Source: Mesostigma viride
Lineage: Eukaryota > Streptophyta > Mesostigmatophyceae > Mesostigmatales > Mesostigmataceae
Direction of reading: 5' to 3'
Assembly (NCBI GenBank): GCA_009746045.1
Contig: RPFO01000167.1
Coordinates: forward strand, 2,704,648-2,768,647
Length of the DNA stretch: 64,000 nt
Below, piece after piece: positions 26,477 through 38,859 of the stretch (its first letter is position 1; every line of letters starts with the position of its first letter). Under the pieces are notes generated by a model. It saw only the letters and a list, made by a program, of their open reading frames with translations, was not told the origin of the DNA and made no database searches. A program made the position numbers and the translations under genes.

Positions 26477-29400
26477 ATGCGCCAGCTATGGGTCATTTTG
26501 TTCGCCGGGCTATGCCTAGGCGGTACCGCCTATCTGAAGGGGGTTGAGGGCCCTGGAATGAGCATGCCAGTGCTGCTAATGGCCGCGGTTGCCCTGGTAA
26601 GACTACATCGCTCGCGCCCTTAACTGTCCGTGACAAGTGAATTTAGACGCCTGTCCTGAAATGGTTGCTTTGCGAAGTGGTAGGGAGACACTGCCTCCTA
26701 ATGACCAGGGTAACCGGCGTGAAGTCCTACCACTCTTGGCACACTGCAGACTTTTCATTGGTCATGCAAACGCTGCGACACACAGCGCGTATTTCCGCAG
26801 TATCAAGCGTATGCCTGGCCATAAAAGTCAGCTGATGAGCACCTCAGGATACTGCAGCGTATAGCCATGCTGATGCGGGTATAGCAGGATTTAATGCTGA
26901 ATTACTCTCCAGGATGGTTCGGAAAGAGCCCCCCTTCCCTGGATCATCAAGCTGGTCCCTGATGTAACAAGAATATCCCGTGAGCTTCTTGTTCGGCTTG
27001 TGAGCCGAGGTGGAGGGAAGCATTTGTTCTTGGCCTGTCCTCTGTGCATGGACTGGTTCGCGTGATTTGCACTGCCTGCCCTGTCAAGCCCCTAGAAAGG
27101 TCCAGGGTGTTGTACTCTCTTCACATGGGCTCAGAACACCCCTTCTTCCTTCCCCATCCAGCATTCTAGATGGGCCCATCGTTTCTGAGGCACCTTTTAG
27201 GGCGTTGGCTAGGGCGAGGAAACTATGATATAATACCTGCGCTGCTTATCTCTTTGATACCATGCCATGACTCAACCAGCGTAGGCCAGATATCTGCAGC
27301 ATCGATGAGACAACCAGTGTGACCTGATCAGGAGACAACCAGTGTGACCTGGTGGGATGGTTCCACACCATGTGTGCCTCTCCACTCATCTGGTCGTTGG
27401 CGGAAAATGGCCTAGCCGCTTGAACTCTTAGTTCGGTACCAGGAATGGGAGATTCATTCATGTATATCAAGGAGACAACCAGCGCAGGCCAGAAATCGGG
27501 AGAATCCGAATGTATAGGGCTATTTGCTGGGAAATCCCAGCAGCTGGGCTTGGACAGGCGGCTTGTAGATTGGCTAGTGGTCGTCAGTCACCCTTGAGGC
27601 TACATAGGTTCCAACGTCCTACTAGTGCTGGCGTTACATGAAGGAAGGACGGTCACAGGAAGGTAGACCATCGCAGCATAACACCGTCTTTGCATAATCC
27701 TGGTGTTAGCAGAAGTCCTGGTGTTAGCAGAAGTCCTGGTGTTAGCAGAAGTCCTGGTGTTAGCAGAAGTCCTGGTGTTAGCAGAAGTCCTGGTGTTAGC
27801 AGAAGTCCTGGTGTTAGCAGAAGTCCTGGTGTTAGCAGAAGTCCTGGTGTTAGCAGAAGTCCTGGTGTTAGCAGAAGTCCTGGTGTTAGCAGAAGTCCTG
27901 GTGTTAGCAGAAACCCTGGTGCTCCTTGTGTCATTGCTGCTGCTGCAAGGATTCTTACATCCGTAACGGATACATTTGGTCCCCTCACGTACACCTTACT
28001 TCCTTTGTTTTGCAAGCATACCTATGCATGTGGCCAGTGCCTTGTTTCGAATGCAGTAATAGCGACGCACAAACACCTATGCATAAGTGAAGCACGAGGA
28101 TACGAATACACCGATACCGATGCATGGGCACTAATATGCCATTACCGACGCGCACGCGCCCATTGCGTGCTGCCCTCCCAGGTCAGCGCGGTGGCGGCTT
28201 ACATCATCAAGGCGGTGCTGGATCGGCTGGCCTTCTTGGACGACTTTGCGAGGTAGGTCGATTTTTAGGATGCTTTTAGATGTCCTTTTATTAATCTATA
28301 AAACTAATATCATATGTTAATTATCATGGCATCGTGGGGAAGTGGCAAAGAAAATCAGCGTAGAGCACTACGTCATATGCGGTGCCTACAAATTGACTAT
28401 ATATCGTTCAATAGCAGGCTTTAAACTTATCAATACCTTCATTACCATGTACGCTGTATGTATAATGCAGAATATAACACTTGCATATGACATATATTCC
28501 TGTCCTGTTCTGGTTCTCGTGTTCACTGGTTGCCGTTGACGGGGGATGAATGGATGGTGGCAATGATTTTTCGGCTTGTCAACATCGACATAGAGAGGGT
28601 AATTCTGCACATTCCCTCCCCTCAGGTCTTCCGCACAACACAACTAAAAGTACAACTGCGCTGGTTGTCTCATGGATAAAAGAGAGCGTAATTTTCACCA
28701 AGTTTTGGGGCCAACTCTCAGCCCCCGGAAACCAACCCCTTGACCTGTAACATCGGCGCATGGCATCCATTCGCCTGGCCACAATTATTATTATTTTTTG
28801 AACCATATGCAAATGTCCAGTTAATCCGCGTGGGCGCCTATCGCCACACGCCCATTTCTCTTCACTAGCAACACTGGCGCATGACGTGGGTAGGCTGCAG
28901 CATTCCCCACCCTGCGGTCTTCCACAACTTCTCTTCCTCAATTCATCGTCATGTAACTCGCACTGATGCGGCAACTGTCGGGACTTCCCCTTTCCTCCAC
29001 ACGTTACACTGGCGCATGGCACGGCCGCGCGGCACCGACGCGGCACGTGGGGTCAGGATGCGCGCCAGCGTTCTTGCTTGTGTTGTAAACTTGCCGCGTG
29101 ACACCTTGCTTGTGTTGCAACACGGACACCCACTGCTCGTTTTCGAACATGGGCTTGTTCCTCATTTGCAGACTGCGGCTGATGGTTTGGTCGCAGGATC
29201 GTTGCGACCATCCGTACTTGTACTCGGCTGCTTACTTGAACTTGTCTGCTCGCACCATCCCCTTCACCCTTGACACGGCCGCGTGGCAGTGACGTGTGCC
29301 GGCACGATGTACGCCACCGCCCTTGCTTGTGCTACTGTGGTAACCGGAGCACGACTCCTTGCTGGAATTGTAACATGGCCCCATTCATTATGTGTACTAC

Positions 29401-32400
29401 GTGGATGAACGGCGTGCCCGCAGGATTGACGCCACGGTTAAGGTGCTGGAGGACCCGACATCACTCAAGACGGTGAGGAAGCCATTTTCAGCAAAACCAA
29501 ATTGGTTTTTTTTTTTTTTCTAAGGGATGCGAGCTCGTGTGCGTGTCACTCTGGTTGGTGCACTCATGGTGTGCTGTTGAGAAGACCAGACCATTGTTGA
29601 GTGGTTGGGATCATTGTGCGGAAAAATGGAACAGGGATGCATGTGCACATGTTGTAATAATAACTTGTACTAATCAGTTGTCGTACTAATAAGCTGTTGT
29701 AATACTGAGCCTTCTGTGTGCCACGTGTTGCCGTTAATAGGATAGCATATTCTAGAACTTGGGGAAAGCAGCCACTTATGCCAGGGGTGGCCTTTGCGAA
29801 GCCTAGTTGCTTTACGACAAGTTAAGGTAGTGAGGGAGACCAGAATTGGATGTCAAATAGGCATGTTAGTCCAAAAGATTCACTCATCATGCGTCTTTGT
29901 TCGGGAAGTGAGGGGTATTGGGGTGGGTGAGGGTAATAGGGGTTAAGGGGTGGGGAAGGGACATAGCCGTATAGGGGTGGGTACGCGGGGACAAGCAAGT
30001 GAGCGGTGGTAACCGTATGGGCGGTTTTTATGGGAATGGATGAGGTTTTGCGATGTGGGGAACGTTGACGTTTGGCGGTGTGGGAAATGATGGCTTTGCA
30101 GGGGAGGTCCTTGCCTGCTCCTGTTTCTATGGGTCCTTCTGTACACCATTTCTGCACCCAGATCGCCCCAGCTGCCCACCGACATGGTCTCCTATTTGCT
30201 TGCATAAACTTGCTCTCATACGTGCGCTCGCCCACTGGTTTTCTGTTGCCAGATCCCCTGCCCGTCGCTGTTCGAGCCGCCCTCCAAGTTCCTCTCCCTC
30301 ATCCTGCCCGCATACAACGAGGAGAAGCGGCTGCCGCTTACGCTCGATGAGGCCATCGGGTGAGTGTTGATGCTAGTATCCATGGAATAATAATTATGAC
30401 AGGGTGAGAAGGAGGAGAAGCCACTGAGGCATACGCAGGTGTTTCTGTCTGTGGTTGCGCCGGCTGCCGTTTCCTTAAGCAGCAGCCCTCGCCATGCATC
30501 CGTGTGTGAATGCTCATTATAGTTTTTATCCGCTGCATGGTGGTCATGGTGGTGCGCATGTTGGTGTGTATGTGTGTGTGTGCCCCCCCGGCTGCAGCTT
30601 CCTCAAGCAGCGATTTGCAAAGGACCCAAGCTTCACGTTCGAGGTAAAATTTGGGTACTTGGTTACCCATGAGAATCGCCAGCATAAACGAAGCGCACTG
30701 TCTGATGGCAGCGTCAGATAGCCGCGTTGGTATGCATGTCCGGATCAGCTAGAATAGGGTGCTATGGGACCTTGGGGGGGGGGGGGCTAGGGGGGATGGA
30801 GGATAGCATGCGAGCGAGAGGGGTGGAGGGGGGTCGTGGGGGGCGGTTCATCAGCTTGCATGCAGGGTAGCTGAGATACGTGGGGATCGGCAGCGATGTT
30901 GCTGCGTGTCGGCGTACTGTGTGGTTTTGAACATTGTGTCAGCTTGCTCCTTGCATGCCAGTGATTATGTTCTTTTGTTGCATGCCGATCTCATCTCCGT
31001 GATTTATCGTTCTCCATAAGTATGTATGTAATATGAGGGCCGGATTCTCCAGATTTCTTGTTTGCGCTGGGTGTCTCAATGATATTTGAGGGCCACATAC
31101 GCTGATATACACTGCCACTGGTATACACTGCCACATCACTCTTGGCGGCGTTGGTGGTATTCTGTCCTTTTGTGGTCCTTGCCCTTTTGTGGTCGATGAC
31201 ACCCTCCCCCATGGATACTGGTGGTAGTGGCTTCTTAGTTCTTACCCTGGATGCTACGCAGTGCTCGAGGACCAGTAATATGGACCAGTAATATGGACCA
31301 GTATCTCTCCTTATTGCTAAGTTTTTTGTGTTATAATTGACCCAGGGTGTTTGAGATACTAGACAGTGCACCGTTATACCATCTGGTTGCCAGGGTCCCT
31401 CGCACTTGCAATATCGGGTTTCCATCGTTCTTCATGTGTGCAACTGCTGGTGGTGGATACATGGAGATGTTCTTTTCCATGCACAAGGCAGATCCGCCAT
31501 CCTACTAGGATGGCGGATCACACAGATAGCAAGTGCGGACCACCCGCACTTGCTATCTTTTTTATTATTCTATCTTTTTTTTTCCTATCTATTTTATCTT
31601 GCTGTTATATCTGCTTCTGATCCGGTCAGGACTGTCAGGTGTTGGTGGTGGAAGGCGGCCCCTTTGCTTGCTACATTCATGCTTCCATCACGCTGTTACC
31701 ATGCCTCACGCTGGTTTTATTTGCTTGTATCTTCCACGTATTGTGCAATGCGCGCAGGTGCTGGTGGTGGACGACGGCTCCAAGGACGCCACCGTGCGCG
31801 TCGCATTTGACTACGTTCGGAAACACTCGCTGGACTTGGTGCGCGTGGTGCCGCTGGGCGCAAACTACGGCAAGGGGTTCGCCGTGAAGCAGGTAGGCAG
31901 CGTGAGAAACACAGACCGACATTGATTTGTCGTGAAGCAGCGCGCGTGTTGTCACACGTGAAGCAGGTAGGCAGCGTGACAAAAATAGATAAATTTTTAC
32001 TTGTCGTGAAGCAGGTGTGTTTTGTTACCCGTGAAGCAGGTAGGCGGCGTGACAAAAACAAACAAAAATGTGATTTGGCGTGAAGTGTTTGTTCGTGATG
32101 CATGCGCACATTGTCACCCAAACAGAGAGAAAGACGGGGGATGGAAATGGAAATGTATGAAGACAAGGGGGAAAAAAAAAGTGCCATGAAGAAGGGGCGC
32201 TTACCAAGAATAGAATGAGGGATTATTCATAAAAGATTAGAATAGGTTATTCATAAAAGATTACAATAGATTATTCATATAAGAACAGAATGGGGGATTA
32301 TTCATAAAGGATTACAATAGATTATTCATATAAGAATAGAACGAGGGATAACTTGAAGGAAGCAGGAAGGGATTATTCGTGCAAATCTATCAAGGTCCAG

Positions 32401-35400
32401 TATTGGCTCCAATGTGGCAGTGACTCACACCCTCTCGTGAAATTTGGCAGTGACTCACACCCTCTCGTGAAATTTCGCCCGCCTCAGCCGCCCACCGTTT
32501 TTCTTGTAGCGAAGGTTGGCATCCGCCACCTTCACGGCAAAAGGGGAAAGAAGCTATCCTCGTAGCACACAAAGCAAATTACCAGGCTCGGCCCGAAAAG
32601 ATGCGGAGACTTATGTGGTTATGATAGTCGTCCGCATTGACCATCATGTGTTTTGTGATCAACCTCAAATATCAAAGCGTTCGTCATCCACGTTTGCATG
32701 CACGTGCGCATGTTTTCAAGTGCCAAGCATCATTGACAGTTGGGCTGTCAGTATGTTGTTACAATTGCATTTGTTATAACTGCGTCATCCAACGCGCAGG
32801 GGATTATGCGGGCGCGGGGTCAGGTGCTTCTATTTGCGGACGCGGACGGTGCCACGAACATCGTCGACACCATCAAGCTCATTGATGAGGTCAGCGGCTG
32901 GCTTGTTTTGACACCTTTGATAAATGGTATATATATCTATATAGATGCTACTTATGACACATAAACTTCCGTTGCCTGTGTCGATGAGGTCAGCGGCCTG
33001 CTTCTGTGGAGGCTTGCTTGGATCGATGTGACTGCTTGTTTGCTTGTGTTGAGACTGCAGATTCATACTTAAACTGTGCGGCATTTGCTTTTGCGGATGA
33101 TGTCAGCGCATTGCTTTCGTGGACTCTTGCTTGCATTGATGATGTCAGCGCCTCGCTTGTGCGCAGCTGCTTGTGGGGAACACCTGTGTGGGTTAGGTCA
33201 GGTCCGCGTCCTGGTTGTGGAAAGGACGGTGTTTTGCTGCCACTCAATTGTGTGGACTTGAGCGTTACTCCCACCACAAACACCCAACCACCTACCCACC
33301 CACCCACCCACCCACCCACCCACCCACCCACCCACCCACCCACCCACCCACCCACCCACCCACCCACCCACCCACCCACCCACCCACCCACCCACCCACC
33401 CACCCACCCACCCACCCACCCACCCACCCACCCACCCACCCACCCACCCACCCACCCACCCACCCACCCACCCACCCACCCACCCACCCACCCACCCACC
33501 CACCCACCCACCCACCCACCCACCCACCCACCCACCCACCCACCCACCCACCCACCCACCCACCCACCCACCCACCCACCCACCCACCCACCCACCCACC
33601 CACCCACCCTCCCACCCACCTGCCTTTAGTGGTAGTGCCGACGCACCATACTGCCCTAGGTCCCCTTCAAACCCGCTTCAACCCGACGCAAGTCCCCTGT
33701 TCCACGGCACGTGTTTGATTGTTGCCTCCCACCCCCCTTCCCAGCCCATTTGAAGGCTCCCCCTCCCCTTACTACACCCACCTCACCACTGTATTTGTCC
33801 CCCCTCCCCCCCTCTCCCCTCTGCCAATCCAGTTGCGCCAGGTGGCGGTTCCCCCTGTGCGCAATAGCACGGAGGGTACAGACGCCAGTGCACCCGCGAC
33901 CCTCGCGGCACAGTCCTCCCCGCAGACCCAGTCCCCGGCGCCAGCACTGTGGGAGAAGGTGGGTGCCGCGGTCGGCTCGCGTGCCCACCTGGAGGAGAAG
34001 GCCATCAGCGAGCGCAAGTGGTACCGCAACTTTCTCATGCACGGCTTCCACGCGCTCGTCTTGCTGGTCGCGGGGGGGGGCGTGCGCGACACCCAGGTAA
34101 AGAGGGGGGGGGGAGGAGAAGGAGAGGTAGGGTGCTAATGTTTTTGCGGGTCTGGAGTACCTTGGCGTGGGTATTTTTTTACCCAGGTAGGACCCGGGGG
34201 GGGGAAATCCCGGGGGGAGGGGGGGGACGGGATGCCAGTGGAGGGGGGCCGGGGCGGGGGGGGATGGCTGGGGAAGGGGGGGGGCGGGGGGTTATTCCGG
34301 AGGGGCGGGGAAGCTAGGGATTGTGCGAGATCCAGGTTGCTCCTATCTGAGCCGTTGCAAGGCAGCTCCCATGATCAGTTATTTGGTACAGCCGTAGACT
34401 TGAAATCATTGTCTTTGGTAGCCAGTCTGTGTTAGCCTTATCTGACATTTCATTAGTTGGTTATTGCATCTTTTTAAAGTCGGTATAAATGAATTAATTA
34501 AACACGTGCTCCCGTTGGGGAGTCACGGAGCACCAGAGTGCGTTTAATCCCTGAGTGTGTACTGCGGGCAGGGGGCAGAGACTCCCCCCTTCTTCAAGGC
34601 ACAGGCATGCCACTGGGAGCACAATCGGACCCGTCGAATCGACGATCCGGCATCCCCTGTGGGTGCAATAAAGCCTCGACATAGCAAAAGCATAGCAGAT
34701 GCAGTAAGGCAGCCCCATCGCCCACTGGCCACAGATAGGCTTGGAACTCATTCAGAGGCGCCGGTTTGGTCGGTATGGCCTGGGCATTACCATGACTCCC
34801 AGCAGTCTCAAATGTATTATTTGGCAGCCAGCGCTCGCCAAAGTATACATGTGGTGGTGAAGTCTTTGTCAGAATACTATGCGATATACAGCTCACTAGC
34901 ATGGCACAACGGTGACCATAGTAATACTGATTTTCTCATGATCCTTGTGCTGCCGCGTGCTGCTGTACTTAGTTCGTTTAGTCCCAAAGCACACATAGTC
35001 CCAAAGCACTTGTTACTTTGCCTGTCGCGCCTGTTCTCACTGGCCTGCCTGCCCCGACACCCCCAGCCCTTCTCTGCCTTGCCTGTTCCCCCTTACTGCC
35101 GCGCCTGTTCTGACCACTCTTCCTGTCATGCCGTGCTTCCCCTGCCTCGCTCCTGCCTTGTCCGAGCAGTGTGGCTTCAAGATGTTCACCCGTCGCGCTG
35201 CACAGATGATCTTTCAGAACCAGCGCCTGCAGCGGTACGAGTGGGGAAGGGTAAAAATAGTTAATAGTAAGCTGTGAAGGTGCGAAGCGGTAGGTGATAT
35301 CACAATACCACCTGGGTTGATTAGTAGTCTACCACAAGTACACCATTGACCACAAGTAGACCATTGACTATAAGTATTGACCACAAGACAACCAGCGGCT

Positions 35401-35809
35401 GCTGCAGTGTGTGGAGTATAGACCTCTTCGCTGTTATTTTTATCACTCGTTTCCAGTGGTGGTAGTCAAGCAAAAACAAGTATGATCCGGACGCTGCTCA
35501 ATTTGTCAACTATTAATGACACACAGCCAGCGCATGCTTGATATCACATATGCTGCTCATGCACATGATGCCATATGACTTCATGTGGCTGGGATTTCAT
35601 TTTCCAACGCTGTTCCCTGCAGATGGTGCTTCGATGTCGAGATTGTCTACTTGGCGAAGAAGTTGAAGATCCCTATCAAGGAAGTGTCTGTCAACTGGAC
35701 AGAAATCCCAGGCTCGAAGATGCGGCCGACATCGATCCTGCACATGCTGTGGGAGATGCTGCTGATTTTTGTGGCATACCGCCTTCGGTTTTGGGTTATT
35801 CGCTCGTAG
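26477..35809 (+). CDS. ALG5: Dolichyl-phosphate beta-glucosyltransferase, ten exons
   Basis: ALG5 moves glucose from UDP-Glc to dolichyl phosphate on the ER membrane, supplying the donor for the terminal glucoses of the N-glycan precursor. Exons: 26477-26596, 28182-28252, 29424-29472, 30253-30359, 30598-30643, 31758-31892, 32800-32889, 33833-34096, 35170-35234, 35623-35809. Phases join throughout, giving 377 codons (human ALG5 is about 324). Residues 1-60 are hydrophobic (membrane anchor). GT2 motifs: LPAYNEEKRLP (99-109), VLVVDDGSKD (132-141), FADADGA with the DxD-type metal site (188-194), GSRAHLEE (254-261), RDTQCGFKMFTR (291-302), and NWTEIPGSK near 345. An Ala/Ser/Pro/Thr-rich insert at 217-245 is absent from the human protein. 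A hydrophobic segment ends the protein. VVDDGSKD and RDTQCGF separate it from dolichol-phosphate mannose synthase. The first exon (ATG at 26477) rests on phase and hydrophobicity only and is less certain. Confidence 0.95.
27696..27929. repeat. 18-bp tandem repeat, about 13 copies, in ALG5 intron 1
   Basis: GTTAGCAGAAGTCCTGGT repeated without spacers. The period is a multiple of three, so frames RSPGVS (plus) and LLTPGL (minus) stay open; they are artefacts of an intronic array. It lies about 250 bp before the acceptor of exon 2. Confidence 0.93.
31032..31086 (-). repeat. Dispersed repeat R3 fragment in ALG5 intron 5
   Basis: The minus strand reads TGAGACACCCAGCGCA to AGAAATCTGGAGAATCCGG. Related pieces occur at 16684-16742 (-), 27468-27512 (+), 37073-37115 (+) and partly at 27246-27330. 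The core is GAGACAACCAGCGCAGGCC then AGAAATCGGGAGAATC. Class unknown. Confidence 0.5.
33284..33612 (+). repeat. (CCCA)n tetranucleotide array in ALG5 intron 7
   Basis: About 80 units of CCCA on the sense strand, 220 bp upstream of the acceptor of exon 8. Long open frames of PTHP (plus) and GGWV (minus) follow from it and are not genes. Confidence 0.97.
34494..34760 (-). repeat. Dispersed repeat R2, copy 2, in ALG5 intron 8
   Basis: Reverse-orientation copy ending in AATTAATTAA at its 3' tail (low coordinates). It keeps the GGTGCTCCGTGACTCC hairpin block, GAGTCTCTGCCC, GTGGCATGCCT and TTATTGCACCCACAG, so the similarity to 7979-8292 covers at least 200 bp. Confidence 0.65.
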
Positions 35810-36148
35810 ATGATCTAGTTCCAACGCACCCACCAATTATTCCTCGTTCAGTTGGTGTTCTTGGTCGTTAGTTCAAATTTAGTGTCACTAATTCAAAAGA
35901 CTTATTACAATAGGAAGTAAGTGCGTGAACATGCACTGAAATCATGCCACGGAGTTCCCCGATGAGGTACTTTTCTACAGGATACTTCACCCGCGAGTTA
36001 AGGCAGGCACTTGGCGCGACTCACTCGCCCAGGTCTGGAGTCGCAGATAGCAACTCCACGTCATCCGGACTATCCAAGACGACTGTACGCTCAGCCATAA
36101 GATGGTGGCCATTATTACTATCAAGGAGACATTTGGTCAGCGCAGGAC

Positions 36149-36330
36149 TACGATTTGACCCTGGCGCAGCAACAACGGCGACGGGAGCTATGGCCGACCT
36201 ACCTCCAGCTCCGGCAGAGCGCAGGGGGGAAGCCGGTATACTGGAGGGGGCGGTCGTCGATCATGCATGTCGACCACAAGCCCTGGCAGGCGCCCCCTGC
36301 CACCCCAGCCAGGCCCCGGCCTGGGGAAAT
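36149..36330 (+). pseudogene. L1-like LINE ORF1 C-terminal fragment
   Basis: The frame reads DYDLTLAQQQRRRELWPTY then LQLRQSA to GGKPVYW. It is closely similar to 39735-39850, where DDDLTLAQQ, TYLQLRQ and GKKPVY recur. The pattern DLTxxQ...RxxLWPxYxxLR...GKKxxY fits the C-terminal domain of L1-type ORF1 proteins. It is followed by a shared 3' stretch (AAGCCCTGGCAGG, GGGAAATATAA). The fragment is 5'-truncated and lies just downstream of ALG5. Confidence 0.55.
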
Positions 36331-36457
36331 ATAACTTAATTTAATTTCAGTAGTGTAGACTAGTCAGGCTTAGCTTAGCACGTGGCCCACGCCTATGCGC
36401 ATGTGCGCAGGCCTATGATGGGACTCGCCAATGATGTTTTTTTTTTGTTTGTTTATT

Positions 36458-36516
36458 TGTGTGTGTGTGTGTGTCAGTGTGTGTGTGTCAGTGTGTGTGT
36501 GTGTGTGTGTGTGTGT
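36458..36516 (+). repeat. (TG)n microsatellite
   Basis: TG repeats with TCAG interruptions. A pyrimidine-rich stretch and CATGCAG follow at 36535-36559 like an acceptor, but no convincing exon comes after it. Confidence 0.85.
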
Positions 36517-36889
36517 TCCCTATCAAGCTTTCTTGTTACCCTCTGTCTCCCTCCATGCAGGTCTTCCTAGATCGAGATAGCCACGCGGGCTTCGCGTCTT
36601 TCCTCTCATACAACTACCCTAGTCCTTCCACGGCGTTGGATCGCCATGCATCCAGGCATAGTTGTCTCGATCACTTAATTCATGTTAAGAATTTAGCCAA
36701 GCTTCAACTGCCGGTATGAAGAGAGCCACTCTCTGCTGAGACTGCCATGCCCAAGCCGGCCATTGTTTAGCCATGATATGATGTCTCTTTGATGATATGT
36801 TGTCTCTTTGATGATATGATCTTTCACCCTATGAAGTGAGATCGACAACTATGCACCTGGACGTACGCACCACCATAGCTGCTGGAATA

Positions 36890-37080
36890 CATATATAGAG
36901 GTGCAGGTGCTCTTTGTGCACCCCGAGCAGGTGTAGTTTACTCCCTAGCCTTGCATGGGAGGTAGCCCGGCCAGAATATGTATTAAAAGCCATATGCCCC
37001 TTCTCAGGGATATTGTAATGTGCTACATGTATTCCCAACGGAGATATGTTCCAATTTAATTTCATTAAATTTTTTAACCA
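36890..37080 (+). repeat. Dispersed repeat R1, copy 2
   Basis: Similar to 7803-7970: GCCATATGCCCC, a TGTGCTACAT block and TTCCCAACGGAG with TATGTTCCAATTTAATTT at the end. The AATTT-rich tail here parallels the AATTC tail of copy 1. An R3 piece abuts it at 37073. Confidence 0.55.
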
Positions 37081-37207
37081 GCGCAGGCCAGAAATCGGGA
37101 GAATCTGGAGCATGGTAGCTTAGCCCTGCGCCGTATACCGTATCGTTTCCGCGTTGACTATGTACTCAATAAAGCCATTTTTTCACTGATTAGCTGCACG
37201 AGACCGA

Positions 37208-37627
37208 ATTCAATTTCAATTTCAATTTCAATTTCAATTTCAATTTCAATTTCAATTTCAATTTCAATTTCAATTTCAATTTCAATTTCAATTTCAATTT
37301 CAATTTCAATTTCAATTTCAATTTCAATTTCAATTTCAATTTCAATTTCAATTTCAATTTCAATTTCAATTTCAATTTCAATTTCAATTTCAATTTCAAT
37401 TTCAATTTCAATTTCAATTTCAATTTCAATTTCAATTTCAATTTCAATTTCAATTTCAATTTCAATTTCAATGTCAATTTCAATTTCAATTTCAATTTCA
37501 ATTTCAATTTCAATTTCAATTTCAATTTCAATTTCAATTTCAATTTCAATTTCAATTTCAATTTCAATTTCAATTTCAATTTCAATTTCAATCTCAATCT
37601 CAATTTCAATCTCAATTTCAATTTCGA
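37208..37627. repeat. (AATTTC)n hexanucleotide array, about 69 copies
   Basis: Nearly perfect AATTTC units with one G and a few C variants toward the right end. Open frames through it (IEIEIE, KLKLKL, SISISI) are artefacts. The right edge reads GGGTTCGAACTCC, which matches a pol III B-box-like word, so the array may be the expanded tail or head of a tRNA-derived element. Confidence 0.97.
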
Positions 37628-38154
37628 TTCGGACGGCTAAGGGTTCGAACTCCGACGTATAGATTTTCACCGATGTGTCAAATTTAAAAAGTATAAGTAA
37701 TCCTTTGGGAGTGTGCTCCCAAAGGAATTACTAAGAGTACTCCACTTCTCCGTCAAATCTCATGGACAGCCGGGTTAATTTCGAAACGACCCACGAACGC
37801 CGTGGATGCAGATCCAACGGAGCAAACAACGTGACAACCGACGCGCGGCGCCAAGTCGCCTCGTTTCCTTCCTTGCAAAGGAGCTCCGCCGCCGGCGCCG
37901 CGGATACTGGCAACTACTGCGGCGTCTGCGCCTCCATGCATGCAAAGCTGCGTGCTGAAGGTCTTCATGCGCCCCCCGCTTCCCACACCCTGCTGTCCGC
38001 ATGCGTGCCAGCGCCCAGCCTCGATTCCCATTTGGGTAAGTCCCAGATGGGCGTCCGTGTTGGTCGCAATTGTGTTATGGTCACCATGACTGCGTGCCGC
38101 CCGGTCAAGAAAGTGGGCCGCCTGGCCCCCGCCTCTTACTGGTAATTATTGCTA

Positions 38155-38210
38155 TTCATTGATCTTTGTGGATTACACCAAGGCTTTCGATACCACACCC
38201 GAAGCTATTA
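38155..38210 (+). pseudogene. LINE reverse transcriptase motif fragment
   Basis: The frame reads LIFVDYTKAFDTTPE. FVDYTKAFD is the motif-A signature of LINE-type reverse transcriptases, carrying the first catalytic Asp. The frame breaks within about 15 codons on either side, so only a shard remains. It lies about 700 bp before the ORF1-like remains, out of the usual ORF1-ORF2 order, which suggests two separate insertions. Confidence 0.55.
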
Positions 38211-38859
38211 ATTACCCAATTTTATGACGAGCAATCGCTCCTCTACGCAACGCAGCGTATGGCGGCTGCGCAGAGCCCTGAAAAATACGTCGATCTGCAG
38301 CTCCGGCTGCTGCTTTGCCCTCCGGCCTTGAAGGCAGCGGTTCCACTAGCCAAGCACTAGCTAGTGGTCGCCTCGCCCCCTGGGATCGCCGAGTCGCCAG
38401 CCGCGTCGATCGCCTGAGCCCAAGCACAGTCGCCCTGCCGAGCCGAGCTGGGGCGAGGTCGACTTTGATGCCAGCTGTAGCCCGGCTTTTTTGACAACAC
38501 CAGCTTTTCTGACTGACACCCACGAAAAAATGCTGTTCAAACTACTACGTGTTTTGGGGATCGCACGCCGCTCGCTTATTGAAATGTGCAAGCACTTCAA
38601 TGCAGCTCTACAATCAGGGCCGCCTCTATAATGACTGGCTTATGAGGCGCCCATACGAATACATCACCAGCGCCGCGCCCGCCCCCACCTTCAGCAATAC
38701 GTCATTCCTCTTCGTCGATCTTCCTCCTTGGGTCACGCTCCATCGATCCATGAGCTCTGGCCCCGGCCCCGCCCCCCTCACCACCACCTTGACGGAGGCA
38801 ATGATTAATTCACTCCATCCTCAGGAGACCCTCGACTGAGTACAGCGCGTAAATTCCCT

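Noticed and set aside
33006-33718. Long frames of PTHP (plus) and GGWV (minus)
   Set aside because: Produced entirely by the (CCCA)n array in an ALG5 intron; open in several frames on both strands.
36535-36716. Extra ALG5 exon after the TG microsatellite (acceptor-like CATGCAG at 36559)
   Set aside because: ALG5 already ends with a stop at 35809 at the expected C-terminus; the following frame resembles nothing and has no donor.
37641-37657. tRNA gene at GGGTTCGAACTCC
   Set aside because: A B-box-like word only; no A box, acceptor stem or cloverleaf can be formed from the neighbouring hexamer array.
37158-37670. Long IEIE, KLKL and SISI frames
   Set aside because: Produced by the (AATTTC)n hexamer, which has no stops in these frames.
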